Positions 34,717 through 41,446 of a DNA stretch of 64,000 bases are shown here, one piece after another. The notes under the pieces are model-generated. The model had not been told where the DNA came from. It ran no database searches and saw only the letters and a list, made by a program, of their open reading frames with translations. The stretch spans positions 43,497 through 107,496 of IMG/VR virus record IMGVR_UViG_3300020194_001331. One strand, 5' to 3'. A program made the position numbers and the translations under genes. This stretch comes from a virus. Position 1 is the stretch's first letter. The number at the start of each line of letters is the position of its first letter.

Positions 34717-35007
34717 TTATCGATAAAGGTATAATCCATATCCTACCAATAGATTTAAGTTGATTACCACTAAGTTCCATTGTTTGGCAAGGAATACTTG
34801 TGGTATAGATAGAACGGCTCCAATTAAATATGTGTAAGCGCCTAAGTTATCGTAAGGAAGTAAATATGGAGACATCATAATAAATGCCGAACCCATATAA
34901 CCCATTCTATTTCCTAATCGTTCCGCAGCAGTTAACCTACGATTGAAAACCAACCACTCTCCTATTTTTCTTCCTAATCCTTTTTTGATTTTCTTTTTCT
35001 TTCCCAT
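34717..35007 (-). CDS. Small membrane protein (96 aa)
   Basis: From ATG 35007 (MGKKKKIKKGLGRK) the protein has a basic N-terminus and two to three membrane helices (about 36-95). AAGGG lies six bases before this ATG. A longer frame begins with TTG at 35079, overlapping the upstream stop, and cannot be ruled out. Family not recognised. Confidence 0.6.
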   Translation of the reverse strand: MGKKKKIKKGLGRKIGEWLVFNRRLTAAERLGNRMGYMGSAFIMMSPYLLPYDNLGAYTYLIGAVLSIPQVFLAKQWNLVVINLNLLVGYGLYLYR

Positions 35008-35075
35008 ATAACCCTTATTGTTGTTTGAGGGGCCCCGTTCTACCCCAGTCTTTTTAAAATTTTTTACGGTGTCGG

Positions 35076-35228
35076 TCAAAACGAATTTTCCGTCGTCGTT
35101 ATTTGATTCCTATTGATAGTTCTTAGCCTCAACCAAGCTCGTCCTCTTTGAGTTAGAATTCTCACCAATTCTCCAGATGGGTTATGGGCAATGTGTTTTA
35201 ATCTACTCTTTTGTTCTATCGCTCTCAT
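35076..35228 (-). CDS. Small basic protein (50 aa)
   Basis: The frame MRAIEQKSRLKHIAHN...RTINRN is rich in Arg. Its ATG overlaps the upstream stop as ATGA, which strongly suggests translation. DNA or RNA binding is plausible from charge alone. Confidence 0.6.
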   Translation of the reverse strand: MRAIEQKSRLKHIAHNPSGELVRILTQRGRAWLRLRTINRNQITTTENSF

Positions 35229-35482
35229 CTTCGGATTCGTTTAGAAGGTGGTACAACCTTCGTTACACCAGCCCTTATCCCTTTAGAAGGTTTCACATCA
35301 TGTGGTTCTTCGAAATCAATCCAACGAAGGCCAAAGAAAAACCTAGCCATCATCCTATGAAACCAATGGGGTTTTTGTTTTAAAGCAAAGGAAATGAAAT
35401 CCGTATCATCTCCTATCTTCCATTCCCCTATGGGTAAATTAGAAGAGTTGTTTGTATATTCCTTTTTTCTCATGTTCTTCAT
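35225..35482 (-). CDS. Hypothetical protein (85 aa)
   Basis: A soluble basic protein with HWFHRMMARFFFGLRW and a Lys/Arg-rich tail ending KRIRR. It overlaps the upstream gene by 44 bases, though a start three codons later (35473) is equally good. Family not recognised. Confidence 0.6.
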   Translation of the reverse strand: MKNMRKKEYTNNSSNLPIGEWKIGDDTDFISFALKQKPHWFHRMMARFFFGLRWIDFEEPHDVKPSKGIRAGVTKVVPPSKRIRR

Positions 35483-35726
35483 ATAAATTCATTATATCCC
35501 ATACAACCTTACAATCCTCATATCTTTCTTCCGATTCCAATTCGGAAAGCAATTGAGATAAGGATGGATAAGGTATGAGTTCTATTATTGTCTTTCTTCG
35601 TATAGAACCTGAATTAGAAGATAAGTTATCCCATACCCAATATAAGGAGGATATACGAACCTCCCTCATATTCTTAAAGTATTGGTTATTGAACTTATCT
35701 AAGTAATGGTATTCTTCAGGCCCCAT
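35439..35726 (-). CDS. Hypothetical protein (95 aa)
   Basis: A soluble helical protein with SLSQLLSELESEERYEDC and a charged C-terminus. A GATAAATAT motif lies 20 bases upstream. Family not recognised. Confidence 0.6.
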   Translation of the reverse strand: MGPEEYHYLDKFNNQYFKNMREVRISSLYWVWDNLSSNSGSIRRKTIIELIPYPSLSQLLSELESEERYEDCKVVWDIMNLYEEHEKKGIYKQLF

Positions 35727-35779
35727 AATTCATTTAATCCTTTATAGATAAATATCACCTTATAGGGAATACTGAGTAA

Positions 35780-35911
35780 CTACCCAACATCCAACTTCCT
35801 TCTTAACTCTTCTATTAAATCCAATACCCTTTCTCTATCCGATGTAATGCCACAACACTCATCGCATTCATAGGTCAACTCATCAAGGATATCTTTTATA
35901 CTTCTATCCAT
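35780..35911 (-). CDS. Small cysteine-containing protein (43 aa)
   Basis: The frame MDRSIKDILDELTYECDECC... has three closely spaced cysteines and a Glu/Leu-rich helix. Its ATG overlaps the upstream stop (TAATG). A metal-binding or disulfide role is possible. Confidence 0.6.
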   Translation of the reverse strand: MDRSIKDILDELTYECDECCGITSDRERVLDLIEELRRKLDVG

Positions 35912-36201
35912 TACTTAATGAAATTCTTTCCCTTTAAGATATTCTCTCTAATCCAATTGAGAACTTCTTTATCTTCTTCATAGTAATATCCTCTCTCATA
36001 TACTCTTTTAAGAACCTTTCTATCATTAGCCCTTAGTATAAAGTATTCATCGGATAGAGCCCATTCCAACATCTTCATTTGTTTTTTCTTTAAGGGAATC
36101 TCATTTCCTAACTCCGAAGAACTCATAGCTAAGATTTGTTCTTGCCACCCTTGTAACTCCAAAAGAGCTTCTCTTTGATTACTTAATGTTTCGGTTTCCA
36201 T
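35911..36201 (-). CDS. Helical hypothetical protein (96 aa)
   Basis: A soluble, mostly helical protein (NQREALLELQGWQEQILAM). It overlaps the micro-gene upstream by 19 bases and the one downstream by one base. Family not recognised. Confidence 0.6.
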   Translation of the reverse strand: METETLSNQREALLELQGWQEQILAMSSSELGNEIPLKKKQMKMLEWALSDEYFILRANDRKVLKRVYERGYYYEEDKEVLNWIRENILKGKNFIK

Positions 36202-36320
36202 TTCTTATCTATCTCTTTCTTTAATTCTACTAATCTCTTTAACCTAAGTTTATCCTTTAGGGGAGTAGAGTGTCCTTCGTTATCTCTACTTCTTTTTAAT
36301 CTTTTCTTTAACTGATTCAT
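36183..36320 (-). CDS. Small basic protein (45 aa)
   Basis: The frame MNQLKKRLKRSRDNEG...KKWKPKH is highly basic and helical. It overlaps the next gene start by 19 bases. Nucleic-acid binding is plausible from charge. Confidence 0.5.
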   Translation of the reverse strand: MNQLKKRLKRSRDNEGHSTPLKDKLRLKRLVELKKEIDKKWKPKH

Positions 36321-36333
36321 TTTATGAACCTTC

Positions 36334-36546
36334 TTACCAAAATCCTTGCTCATTCTTTTCTTCTACTTCTTTTAACCAACCGAACATCAATCCATTGGTT
36401 ATTCGATTCTTAATAGTTATCCAATCCTTTGTTTCTTCACAATGAAGGAAATCCCTAAGTAGCTGTTTCGCTCTTTGAGGTTCTTCCCTTATCTCATAAG
36501 TGATTCCCTTAAAGGTATATCTATACTCTTCGAAAATCTTCTTCAC
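36334..36546 (-). CDS. Hypothetical protein (70 aa), GTG start
   Basis: The frame starts with GTG at 36546 and overlaps the upstream gene by 26 bases. It has FEEYRYTFKGITYEIREE and a helical C-terminus. Family not recognised. Confidence 0.55.
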   Translation of the reverse strand: MKKIFEEYRYTFKGITYEIREEPQRAKQLLRDFLHCEETKDWITIKNRITNGLMFGWLKEVEEKNEQGFW

Positions 36547-36679
36547 CTCTTACTGAATCATAATAGGTTATTCCATGAATTACTACCCACTCTTTAGAGA
36601 AGTACTTTCCGCCCAATGAATAATGATAAAATTGCTTACCTCCAATGTTGATTGTTTCTTTTAATGTCAATGCTTGCAT
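36521..36679 (-). CDS. Hypothetical protein (52 aa)
   Basis: The frame MQALTLKETINIGGKQFYHY... is beta-rich with several Tyr. It is the first gene after the promoter at 36703-36734. Family not recognised. Confidence 0.6.
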   Translation of the reverse strand: MQALTLKETINIGGKQFYHYSLGGKYFSKEWVVIHGITYYDSVRGEEDFRRV

Positions 36680-36702
36680 ATCTTCTTAAATTTTAGTTTA
36701 TA

Positions 36703-36734
36703 CAAATATACAAAAAATAAATGAGAATTCCAAA
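36703..36734 (-). promoter_or_regulatory. Promoter for 36521-36679 and followers
   Basis: TTTG-N20-TATATTTG. Confidence 0.75.
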
Positions 36735-36740
36735 TAAAAT

Positions 36741-36963
36741 GAGGTAAAATAAAAATGGCTCCCTTCACAAATCCGAGTTTGATATCCTCTTAGGATACAC
36801 CGAAGGGGTATCAAAGGGTATTTTTTCTATACCGGAAAAAACCGGGCTCGAGGCGAAAACGGACCAGACCCGGCTTGAGAGCGTTTCCAAATCCGGTAGC
36901 AACAAGAAACCTGTCTAAGGGGGGTGGGGGGTCTCCCCTGTCTCCTCCGCTCGCTTACGCTCG
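36741..36963 (-). ncRNA. GC-richer structured non-coding segment, candidate RNA
   Basis: This stretch has no convincing gene but many stems when read on the minus strand. GATAC(CC)-UUCG-G...GTATC is a stem closed by a UUCG tetraloop, CCGG-TTTTTT-CCGG is another, and a GGGGAGACCCCCC-type segment is G/C rich. It lies between the zinc-ribbon gene and the promoter at 36703-36734. Its composition differs from the AT-rich neighbours. Confidence 0.35.
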
Positions 36964-37113
36964 CTAGAGCTTGGAAATACCTTCAGCCACTTTTCCACAA
37001 TGGGGGCATTCGTATAGGGTTAAAGCCCCACTCTCCCATTCCCAATTACAATGGTAACACTTTATAGTGTTCTGAGTGTTGTGGTATATACTATGTGTTT
37101 TCTTTGTTGTCAT
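36964..37113 (-). CDS. Zinc-ribbon protein (49 aa)
   Basis: The frame MTTKKTHSIYHNTQNTIKCY... has CYHC (about 19-22) and CPHC (about 36-39), a clear four-cysteine zinc ribbon with 13 residues between the pairs. Such small ribbons in phages often bind nucleic acids or RNA polymerase. The upstream leader shares a repeat with 39447-39602. Confidence 0.75.
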   Translation of the reverse strand: MTTKKTHSIYHNTQNTIKCYHCNWEWESGALTLYECPHCGKVAEGISKL

Positions 37114-37158
37114 AGTGAGTATAAGTATAGTATATATTCTCTTATGTATAGTATAGGG

Positions 37159-37215
37159 ATTCTTAGCTATTTTATTTTTAGCTTATTTGTCCAGCTTCGG
37201 TTTGAGATTTGCGCA
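37159..37215 (-). repeat. Leader repeat, copy 1
   Basis: This stretch matches 39699-39760 closely (plus strand ATTCTTAGCTATWTTATTTTTA...CCARCTTCG...TTTG-GCGCA). Each copy lies between a terminator and a tiny minus-strand gene, so it may carry that gene's promoter or leader. Confidence 0.6.
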
Positions 37216-37245
37216 TAAAAAAAGGGAGCGATTCCTCACTCCCTT
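37215..37245 (-). terminator. Rho-independent terminator
   Basis: AAGGGAG and CTCCCTT form a seven-base-pair stem, followed on the minus strand by seven T. It lies just after the stop of 37277-37447. Confidence 0.8.
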
Positions 37246-37276
37246 AGTAACCTCAACCCACTACTATAACCCTTAT

Positions 37277-37447
37277 TTAGTAAACCCTTTGTAGGAGTAT
37301 CTCATTATAGGCCATTTCATATGCATCTTTAAATGGGATATTAGCTCCAGGTTCCGATAGTTGAAGTTGTAACTGCTTAGCTAACTCTCTGACTTCCAGT
37401 GACTTACCTGATTCTTCTACTTTCTTCCGTATCTGATAATAAGTCAT
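37277..37447 (-). CDS. Helical small protein (56 aa)
   Basis: The frame MTYYQIRKKVEESGKSLEVR... is soluble and helical. Its ATG overlaps the upstream stop (TAATG) and a terminator follows. Family not recognised. Confidence 0.65.
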   Translation of the reverse strand: MTYYQIRKKVEESGKSLEVRELAKQLQLQLSEPGANIPFKDAYEMAYNEILLQRVY

Positions 37448-37734
37448 TACTTCCATTCACTAACCTCAGCAGTTAATCCTCTTAGTACTTCCAACCTCTC
37501 ATTAGCTTTTTCACACACCTTTTCCGAATCTGATATAAGTGCGGATAGTAGTACCTCAGCAGCTTTCTTCCTTCCCCACTTCTTAGGATATACAAGCCGA
37601 TTGCCAATAGGTAAGTATTCCTTCTTCACCAGGCCAGGTGATTTAGGTTCGGATAGGATGTACCACTTTCCATCTTCTTGGCGGAGATACATCACTTCCT
37701 GCATTTCTCTATTGTTTGCTACTTGTTCTCCCAT
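37447..37734 (-). CDS. Hypothetical protein (95 aa)
   Basis: A soluble protein with MYLRQEDGKWYILSEPKS then a basic segment WGRKKAAEVLLSAL. It is the first gene after a structured leader (37735-37926) and promoter 37927-37958. Family not recognised. Confidence 0.65.
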   Translation of the reverse strand: MGEQVANNREMQEVMYLRQEDGKWYILSEPKSPGLVKKEYLPIGNRLVYPKKWGRKKAAEVLLSALISDSEKVCEKANERLEVLRGLTAEVSEWK

Positions 37735-37800
37735 AATATGTGTTTGATGATGCTACCTCCCCATTCGGAGCCGAGTTATCCTTAATCTCATCATCAGTTG

Positions 37801-37872
37801 AGCGGGAGGATGGAACCGCCCCACCTTCTCCGAGCTGGAAGCCCGGCACGTTTCTCTTAACGCTTCTCCCGC
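37801..37872 (-). ncRNA. tRNA-like cloverleaf in an mRNA leader
   Basis: On the minus strand 72 bases fold into a cloverleaf. The acceptor is GCGGGAG/CTCCCGC (7 perfect pairs), the D-stem GCGT/ACGT, the anticodon stem CCGGG/CTCGG with loop CTTCCAG, and the T-stem GGTGG/CCATC. The loop would read UCC (Gly), but the T-loop is GGCGGTT, not TTCRANN, and the D-loop lacks GG. It may be a degenerate tRNA-Gly, a tRNA mimic or a cis-acting element in the leader of 37447-37734. Confidence 0.4.
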
Positions 37873-37926
37873 AAATTTGTTAGTTAGGGCTAGAGTACAT
37901 CTCAATCACCTCAACCAATTACACTA

Positions 37927-37958
37927 CTAATATACGAAATAAAAATGATATATCCAAA
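37927..37958 (-). promoter_or_regulatory. Promoter upstream of the tRNA-like leader
   Basis: TTTG-N20-TATATTAG. Transcription would run through the cloverleaf at 37801-37872 into 37447-37734. Confidence 0.75.
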
Positions 37959-37984
37959 TTTATTTCAAACTTTTTTCAATTTTT

Positions 37985-38137
37985 TTATCCGTACACCTCT
38001 TTTTGGCGTTGGACAAAGTAAGTTAACTTATCCAAACACTTCAACATCGCTGAATTATTTCCAGCTTCCTTAGCCAAATCGTATTGGGATTGCCAATACT
38101 GAATCTTAGGTAGATACCCATTCTCATACTTACTCAT
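37985..38137 (-). CDS. Small phage protein (50 aa)
   Basis: The frame MSKYENGYLPKIQYWQSQYD... is a helical protein that looks like small conserved proteins in marine T4-like phages. It starts one base after the previous stop. Function unknown. Confidence 0.7.
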   Translation of the reverse strand: MSKYENGYLPKIQYWQSQYDLAKEAGNNSAMLKCLDKLTYFVQRQKEVYG

Positions 38138-38138
38138 A

Positions 38139-38714
38139 TTATATCAATTTTAGAGCTTTGTTAATATTATTCTCACTAGCGCCGAAACTCTTAGCATGTT
38201 CAATAGCTTTTTCAACACTTACTTTTCCAAACACATAGTTCTCAGTAGTTGTCATCTCAACCAACATTCTACATACATCAGGAAGAGATGCGTGCTTCGC
38301 ACGATTCTGAACGTGAAGGTATTTGATGTTACCAGTGATAGTAGTACCACTTTCAGAGGTAGCACCACACTCTTTGTGTTCATACATATCAATCATTCCG
38401 TTGAACTGACCATAAACAAATTGGTTACCGAAAGCTTGAACATCTTCTACAATAGATTTATCAACTGGATTACCAACCTCATCAGTAATATACACATCAA
38501 CTGAGTTACCCATAGAGAAGATAGATGATGAAACCATCACCGTAACTTTGGGATACTTCGCTTTCACATATTGTTTCAGAAGGTTTGACCCAGCTGAGTG
38601 GTTAATCGAAATCTCAGGCTTGGTAGGGTTACCATTCCAATCAGTTGTCTTTAGGTGTTTAATAGGAAGGGAGAACTCCATTCCGTTTAATTTAAATTTG
38701 AATTTCTTACTCAT
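38139..38714 (-). CDS. LPD29-like domain protein
   Basis: The protein from ATG 38714 (MSKKFKFKLNGMEF) has SVDVYITDEVGNPVDKS then VYGQFNGMIDMYEH, like the LPD29 domain of phage and plasmid polyvalent proteins. The longer frame from 38744 would start within the promoter-proximal leader. It is driven by the promoter at 38753-38784. A role in host takeover or DNA protection is suggested by the family. Confidence 0.6.
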   Translation of the reverse strand: MSKKFKFKLNGMEFSLPIKHLKTTDWNGNPTKPEISINHSAGSNLLKQYVKAKYPKVTVMVSSSIFSMGNSVDVYITDEVGNPVDKSIVEDVQAFGNQFVYGQFNGMIDMYEHKECGATSESGTTITGNIKYLHVQNRAKHASLPDVCRMLVEMTTTENYVFGKVSVEKAIEHAKSFGASENNINKALKLI

Positions 38715-38752
38715 ATTTGTTTTAGGTTTTAACTTATCTCTCAATTACAGTA

Positions 38753-38784
38753 CTAATATACGAAATTAATTTGAATCATGCAAG
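38753..38784 (-). promoter_or_regulatory. Promoter for 38139-38714
   Basis: CTTG-N20-TATATTAG followed by TACTGTAATTGAGA. Confidence 0.75.
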
Positions 38785-38822
38785 CCTTTTCTCACTTTTT
38801 TTTAATATTTTTTTTGTCGTGA

Positions 38823-38850
38823 CTGCCGGTGAATCTAATTCCTGCGGCAG
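38823..38850. ncRNA. Hairpin downstream of a minus-strand promoter
   Basis: CTGCCG and CGGCAG form a strong stem with a 16-base loop. It lies about 45 bases downstream of the minus-strand promoter at 38893-38924 and upstream of the next promoter. It could be the core of a small RNA or part of a long leader; strand of action is not settled. Confidence 0.4.
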
Positions 38851-38892
38851 TATTCGCTGTTTTCCCCTATACTACTCCCACCCAGCCACCCT

Positions 38893-38924
38893 TAAAGATA
38901 CGAAAAATAAATGATATATCCAAA
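38893..38924 (-). promoter_or_regulatory. Promoter left of the DnaA boxes
   Basis: TTTG-N20-TATCTTTA, a weaker -7 box, pointing away from the candidate origin. Confidence 0.6.
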
Positions 38925-39046
38925 TTATTTGTATGACAATTTGTCAAATCAAGCTAAAAAGTTATCAACAGCCGCTTGAAAAGTTATCCACATTTTGGTG
39001 TTAATAAAAAAAGTTATCCACAATGACGAATTGTCAGGCCATATGG

Positions 39047-39078
39047 CTTGTATATCTCATTTCTTTTTTGTATATTAG
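39047..39078 (+). promoter_or_regulatory. Plus-strand promoter right of the DnaA boxes
   Basis: CTTG-N20-TATATTAG with a CTCATT/TTTTTTG spacer like the minus-strand set. No plus-strand gene follows. Confidence 0.65.
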
Positions 39079-39233
39079 CTCTTACAGCCCAATTTCCAAG
39101 CTCTCTCAGGGATTGTCTCTAAGCGCTTATGGGATTTAGGGGTTAAAGGGGTAAGGTGGCTCGGAGATAGTATCAGAATCAGGGCCAGGAAAATTTGCAG
39201 CGATACCAACACACACACAAGCCCCTCTACCAT

Positions 39234-39446
39234 GGTGATAGAGTACTTTTCTTAGCTAATTATTTAGTAGTATGTTATTAGGTGGGGAAAAGTGGGGGAA
39301 AGTGGTAGGTAGTGGGATAGAGATAGAAATAAACCTATTTGTATATAAGTATTAGAATATATGCTTATAGGTGTATATCGGTATAGTTAATTATATGGGG
39401 GTGTCATTATCCTAACTCTTATGGTAAAAGAGTGTTGATGGTTTGA
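39234..39446. other. Intergenic stretch, no gene seen
   Basis: This stretch holds only very short frames. It has purine runs (GGGGAAAAGTGGGGGAAAG), a stem AACTCTT/AAGAGT near 39412-39432, and a short segment at 39249-39268 like the leader repeat (TTCTTAGCTA). Confidence 0.4.
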
Positions 39447-39602
39447 TTATTTAGGAGCTTCATCTACTCTATTGATGATAGTCTTTTTTAAATCTTCGGT
39501 CAGGAGGAGTATCTTATCGTTGGGGAAGGGGTTAACATACAATTCCTCTTCTATATCACATATCTTATAGTACATATGGATGAGTTCTTTCTGAGTTATC
39601 AT
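39447..39602 (-). CDS. Small acidic protein (51 aa)
   Basis: The frame MITQKELIHMYYKICDIEEE... is helical and acidic. Its leader contains the repeat shared with the zinc-ribbon gene. Family not recognised. Confidence 0.55.
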   Translation of the reverse strand: MITQKELIHMYYKICDIEEELYVNPFPNDKILLLTEDLKKTIINRVDEAPK

Positions 39603-39698
39603 AGCTGGGTGGTATTTGGGGTTATTTAATATAACTATTATATCTTCTTATTCTTTATCTTATATATCTTCTATACCTATACTATATTGATTACTACT

Positions 39699-39760
39699 AT
39701 TCTTAGCTATATTATTTTTATCTTGGTTTTCCAACTTCGAGTTCATTTGGATTTGGCGCA
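39699..39760 (-). repeat. Leader repeat, copy 2
   Basis: It matches 37159-37215 and lies between a terminator and the tiny gene 39447-39602. On the minus strand both copies place a GTTG/GCTG block 20 bases before a WATAGCTA block, similar in spacing to the phage promoter. Confidence 0.6.
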
Positions 39761-39790
39761 AAAGAAAACCCACCTTTTTGGGGTGGATTC
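39758..39790 (-). terminator. Rho-independent terminator after the HNH gene
   Basis: CCACC and GGTGG form a stem around a C2A5-type loop, followed on the minus strand by TTTTCTTTT, just past the stop of 39795-40571. Confidence 0.75.
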
Positions 39791-39794
39791 TTTA

Positions 39795-40571
39795 CTATTG
39801 GTTTTGAATCAATTGTTGAATTCTCTCATTAGTGTAATGCCATTCATTTAATTGAGAAGGTTCGATTCTATTTTTAAGAGCTGCGTTCTCAGAAAAACCC
39901 CACGGCATTAAGTTCTTATAATAGTTCAATAGATATGCATCAGATTCTACTTCAGCCCAATCTCTTGGAATGATATGTTGAATGACCCATTCCGTTCCGT
40001 AATTATCCATATTCCAATGAGGTTCACATTGTTCTAAAATATAATCTAAAAATGCCTGCTTACTCAATCCAACAGTTTCTTCCCATGTTTCATCTCTTAT
40101 CTTATCAAATTTATTATTTAAGATATGATTGATATGAGCTTTTATAACAGAACCAATTCTATGTATTGGGTCTGAATGATATCTTTCTCTCATTGAATTT
40201 CGTTCTTTTTCAGCGTAATTATCTCTTCGATATTGTTTAGCACATGGAGTACATATTGAAGTACCCCTAACTTCAGATTGTGGTTTTTCATCTCTACAAT
40301 ACCTACACCAAAAATGATTCTCTTTTGGTTCTATTGGTGGTAACGCTGTACGGACTTGGTATTCATAGTACATGATATATTTGTATTCATACTCATACTC
40401 AAATGCATCGTACTTTCTAAGATACTTTATATCATTCTTTATAGCCCATTCGGATAATTTCTGGTGGTTTCTCCATTCTTCATTTTTAAAGAATTCTTCT
40501 ACTCTCTCCTTTCGAATATCCAATTTACTCTTAACTTGAGATACCTCATTTTTCCATTCCCAAAAAGTCAT
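39795..40571 (-). CDS. Zinc-finger HNH-type endonuclease
   Basis: The 258-residue protein has a helical N-terminus and a zinc finger CRYCRDEKP...CTPC (about 88-108). A C-terminal HNH-like unit has EWVIQHIIPRDWA, then LLNYYKNLMPWGFSENAALKN. The HxxP and N-x8-N spacing match phage homing-type HNH enzymes. It is a stand-alone gene with its own promoter and terminator close to the candidate origin, as expected for a mobile gene. Confidence 0.75.
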   Translation of the reverse strand: MTFWEWKNEVSQVKSKLDIRKERVEEFFKNEEWRNHQKLSEWAIKNDIKYLRKYDAFEYEYEYKYIMYYEYQVRTALPPIEPKENHFWCRYCRDEKPQSEVRGTSICTPCAKQYRRDNYAEKERNSMRERYHSDPIHRIGSVIKAHINHILNNKFDKIRDETWEETVGLSKQAFLDYILEQCEPHWNMDNYGTEWVIQHIIPRDWAEVESDAYLLNYYKNLMPWGFSENAALKNRIEPSQLNEWHYTNERIQQLIQNQ

Positions 40572-40586
40572 ACTATTATTTTAGCA

Positions 40587-40618
40587 CTAATATAAGAAAA
40601 ATATTTGAATCATGCAAA
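40587..40618 (-). promoter_or_regulatory. Promoter for the HNH gene 39795-40571
   Basis: TTTG-N20-TATATTAG. Confidence 0.75.
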
Positions 40619-40619
40619 T

Positions 40620-40814
40620 TTATTCGGTTCTAAATCTCCACAAAGGAATATAGACCCAATGGATTAAATCGGAATATTCCTCTAGCATCTCTTCTACATC
40701 TTCAATAGGGTTTCGTTCCTTATGTAAGAAAGTTTCATCAAAGAATCCACTCTTTAAAAATACAGGAGTAGATACTCCATTTTCGTTTTCTAATACTTCG
40801 GGTTCTCTAAACAT
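40620..40814 (-). CDS. Hypothetical protein (64 aa)
   Basis: A small acidic protein (FREPEVLENENGVSTPVFLK) ending LIHWVYIPLWRFRTE. It overlaps the zincin gene by eight bases. Family not recognised. Confidence 0.6.
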   Translation of the reverse strand: MFREPEVLENENGVSTPVFLKSGFFDETFLHKERNPIEDVEEMLEEYSDLIHWVYIPLWRFRTE

Positions 40815-41199
40815 AATAAGTTAAGAGCGCTTCCTCTCTTTGTTTATGGAATCTATTTGAATCAACATCCAAGTCCAACATTTCAATCAATTCCTCACCT
40901 CTATTCCAAGCATCCAACTCATTCATAAATTGGTACATATTGTACTCTTTGGGATTTTCCATATCATCCACATTTTTGTAATGATTACACACTCCATTAT
41001 CATTGGATTGTAATACATGTCCAGCTTCGTGAAGTAGGGTAATTAATCCGTTTTTCTCTAAGTTATAATTGTGGTGAATGCAAATGGTTTGTTCATCATC
41101 GGTTTTAATATAACAACTAACTGAATCAATCATTACATTCACATCGTAGTATTTTAAGAAATCTACTACTTTTTGGAAATCGGTAGGAAAGGTACTCAT
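40807..41199 (-). CDS. ImmA/IrrE-type zincin metallopeptidase
   Basis: The 130-residue protein has HEAGH at 57-61 within GLITLLHEAGHVLQS, the zinc site of ImmA/IrrE-like peptidases, and a third acidic ligand candidate in FMNELDAWNRGEEL. These peptidases often cleave repressors. It overlaps neighbours by four and eight bases. Confidence 0.75.
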   Translation of the reverse strand: MSTFPTDFQKVVDFLKYYDVNVMIDSVSCYIKTDDEQTICIHHNYNLEKNGLITLLHEAGHVLQSNDNGVCNHYKNVDDMENPKEYNMYQFMNELDAWNRGEELIEMLDLDVDSNRFHKQREEALLTYYV

Positions 41200-41378
41200 T
41201 GAGATTTTTGGTTTAATCTTTCCAATTGAACTTGAGCTCTTCTTCTATGAATCACTCTCATTTGTTGTTGGTTTCTCCAACTTCTATCTTCATGAGCCAA
41301 TTCGGCTCTCATTTCTCTTTCTTTCCAAAGTCTATCTTTCATTCGTTGGTCCATATTAGTAAGGGGTTTAATTATCAT
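41196..41378 (-). CDS. Arg/Gln-rich helical protein (60 aa)
   Basis: A small, strongly basic, helical protein (RSWRNQQQMRVIHRRRAQVQ). It is the first gene after the promoter at 41392-41423. Nucleic-acid binding is plausible from charge. Family not recognised. Confidence 0.6.
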   Translation of the reverse strand: MIIKPLTNMDQRMKDRLWKEREMRAELAHEDRSWRNQQQMRVIHRRRAQVQLERLNQKSQ

Positions 41379-41391
41379 TAACTCAACACCT

Positions 41392-41423
41392 CTAATCTAA
41401 TAAGAATTTTTATAAAAGTCAAG
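41392..41423 (-). promoter_or_regulatory. Promoter for 41196-41378 and the zincin
   Basis: CTTG-N20-TAGATTAG. Confidence 0.65.
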
Positions 41424-41446
41424 CCTTTTTACAATTATTTTCAAAT

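Larger units (their letters stand above)
38893..39078. other. Candidate replication origin region
   Basis: Three DnaA-box-like sites in one direction lie at 38962-38970 (TTATCAACA), 38984-38992 and 39014-39022 (both TTATCCACA, the canonical box). They are bracketed by two 13-base palindromes (38934-38946 and 39024-39036). Divergent phage-type promoters flank the set: minus at 38893-38924 and plus at 39047-39078. No gene lies between. The plus promoter has no gene in front of it and could make a primer RNA, as promoters do at T4 origins. This is inference from layout. Confidence 0.55.

Noticed and set aside
39075-39233. Minus-strand frame of 52 residues with a hydrophobic segment
   Set aside because: It overlaps the plus-strand promoter at 39047-39078, has no coupling to another gene and lies in GC-richer non-coding DNA. 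It remains possible but unsupported.
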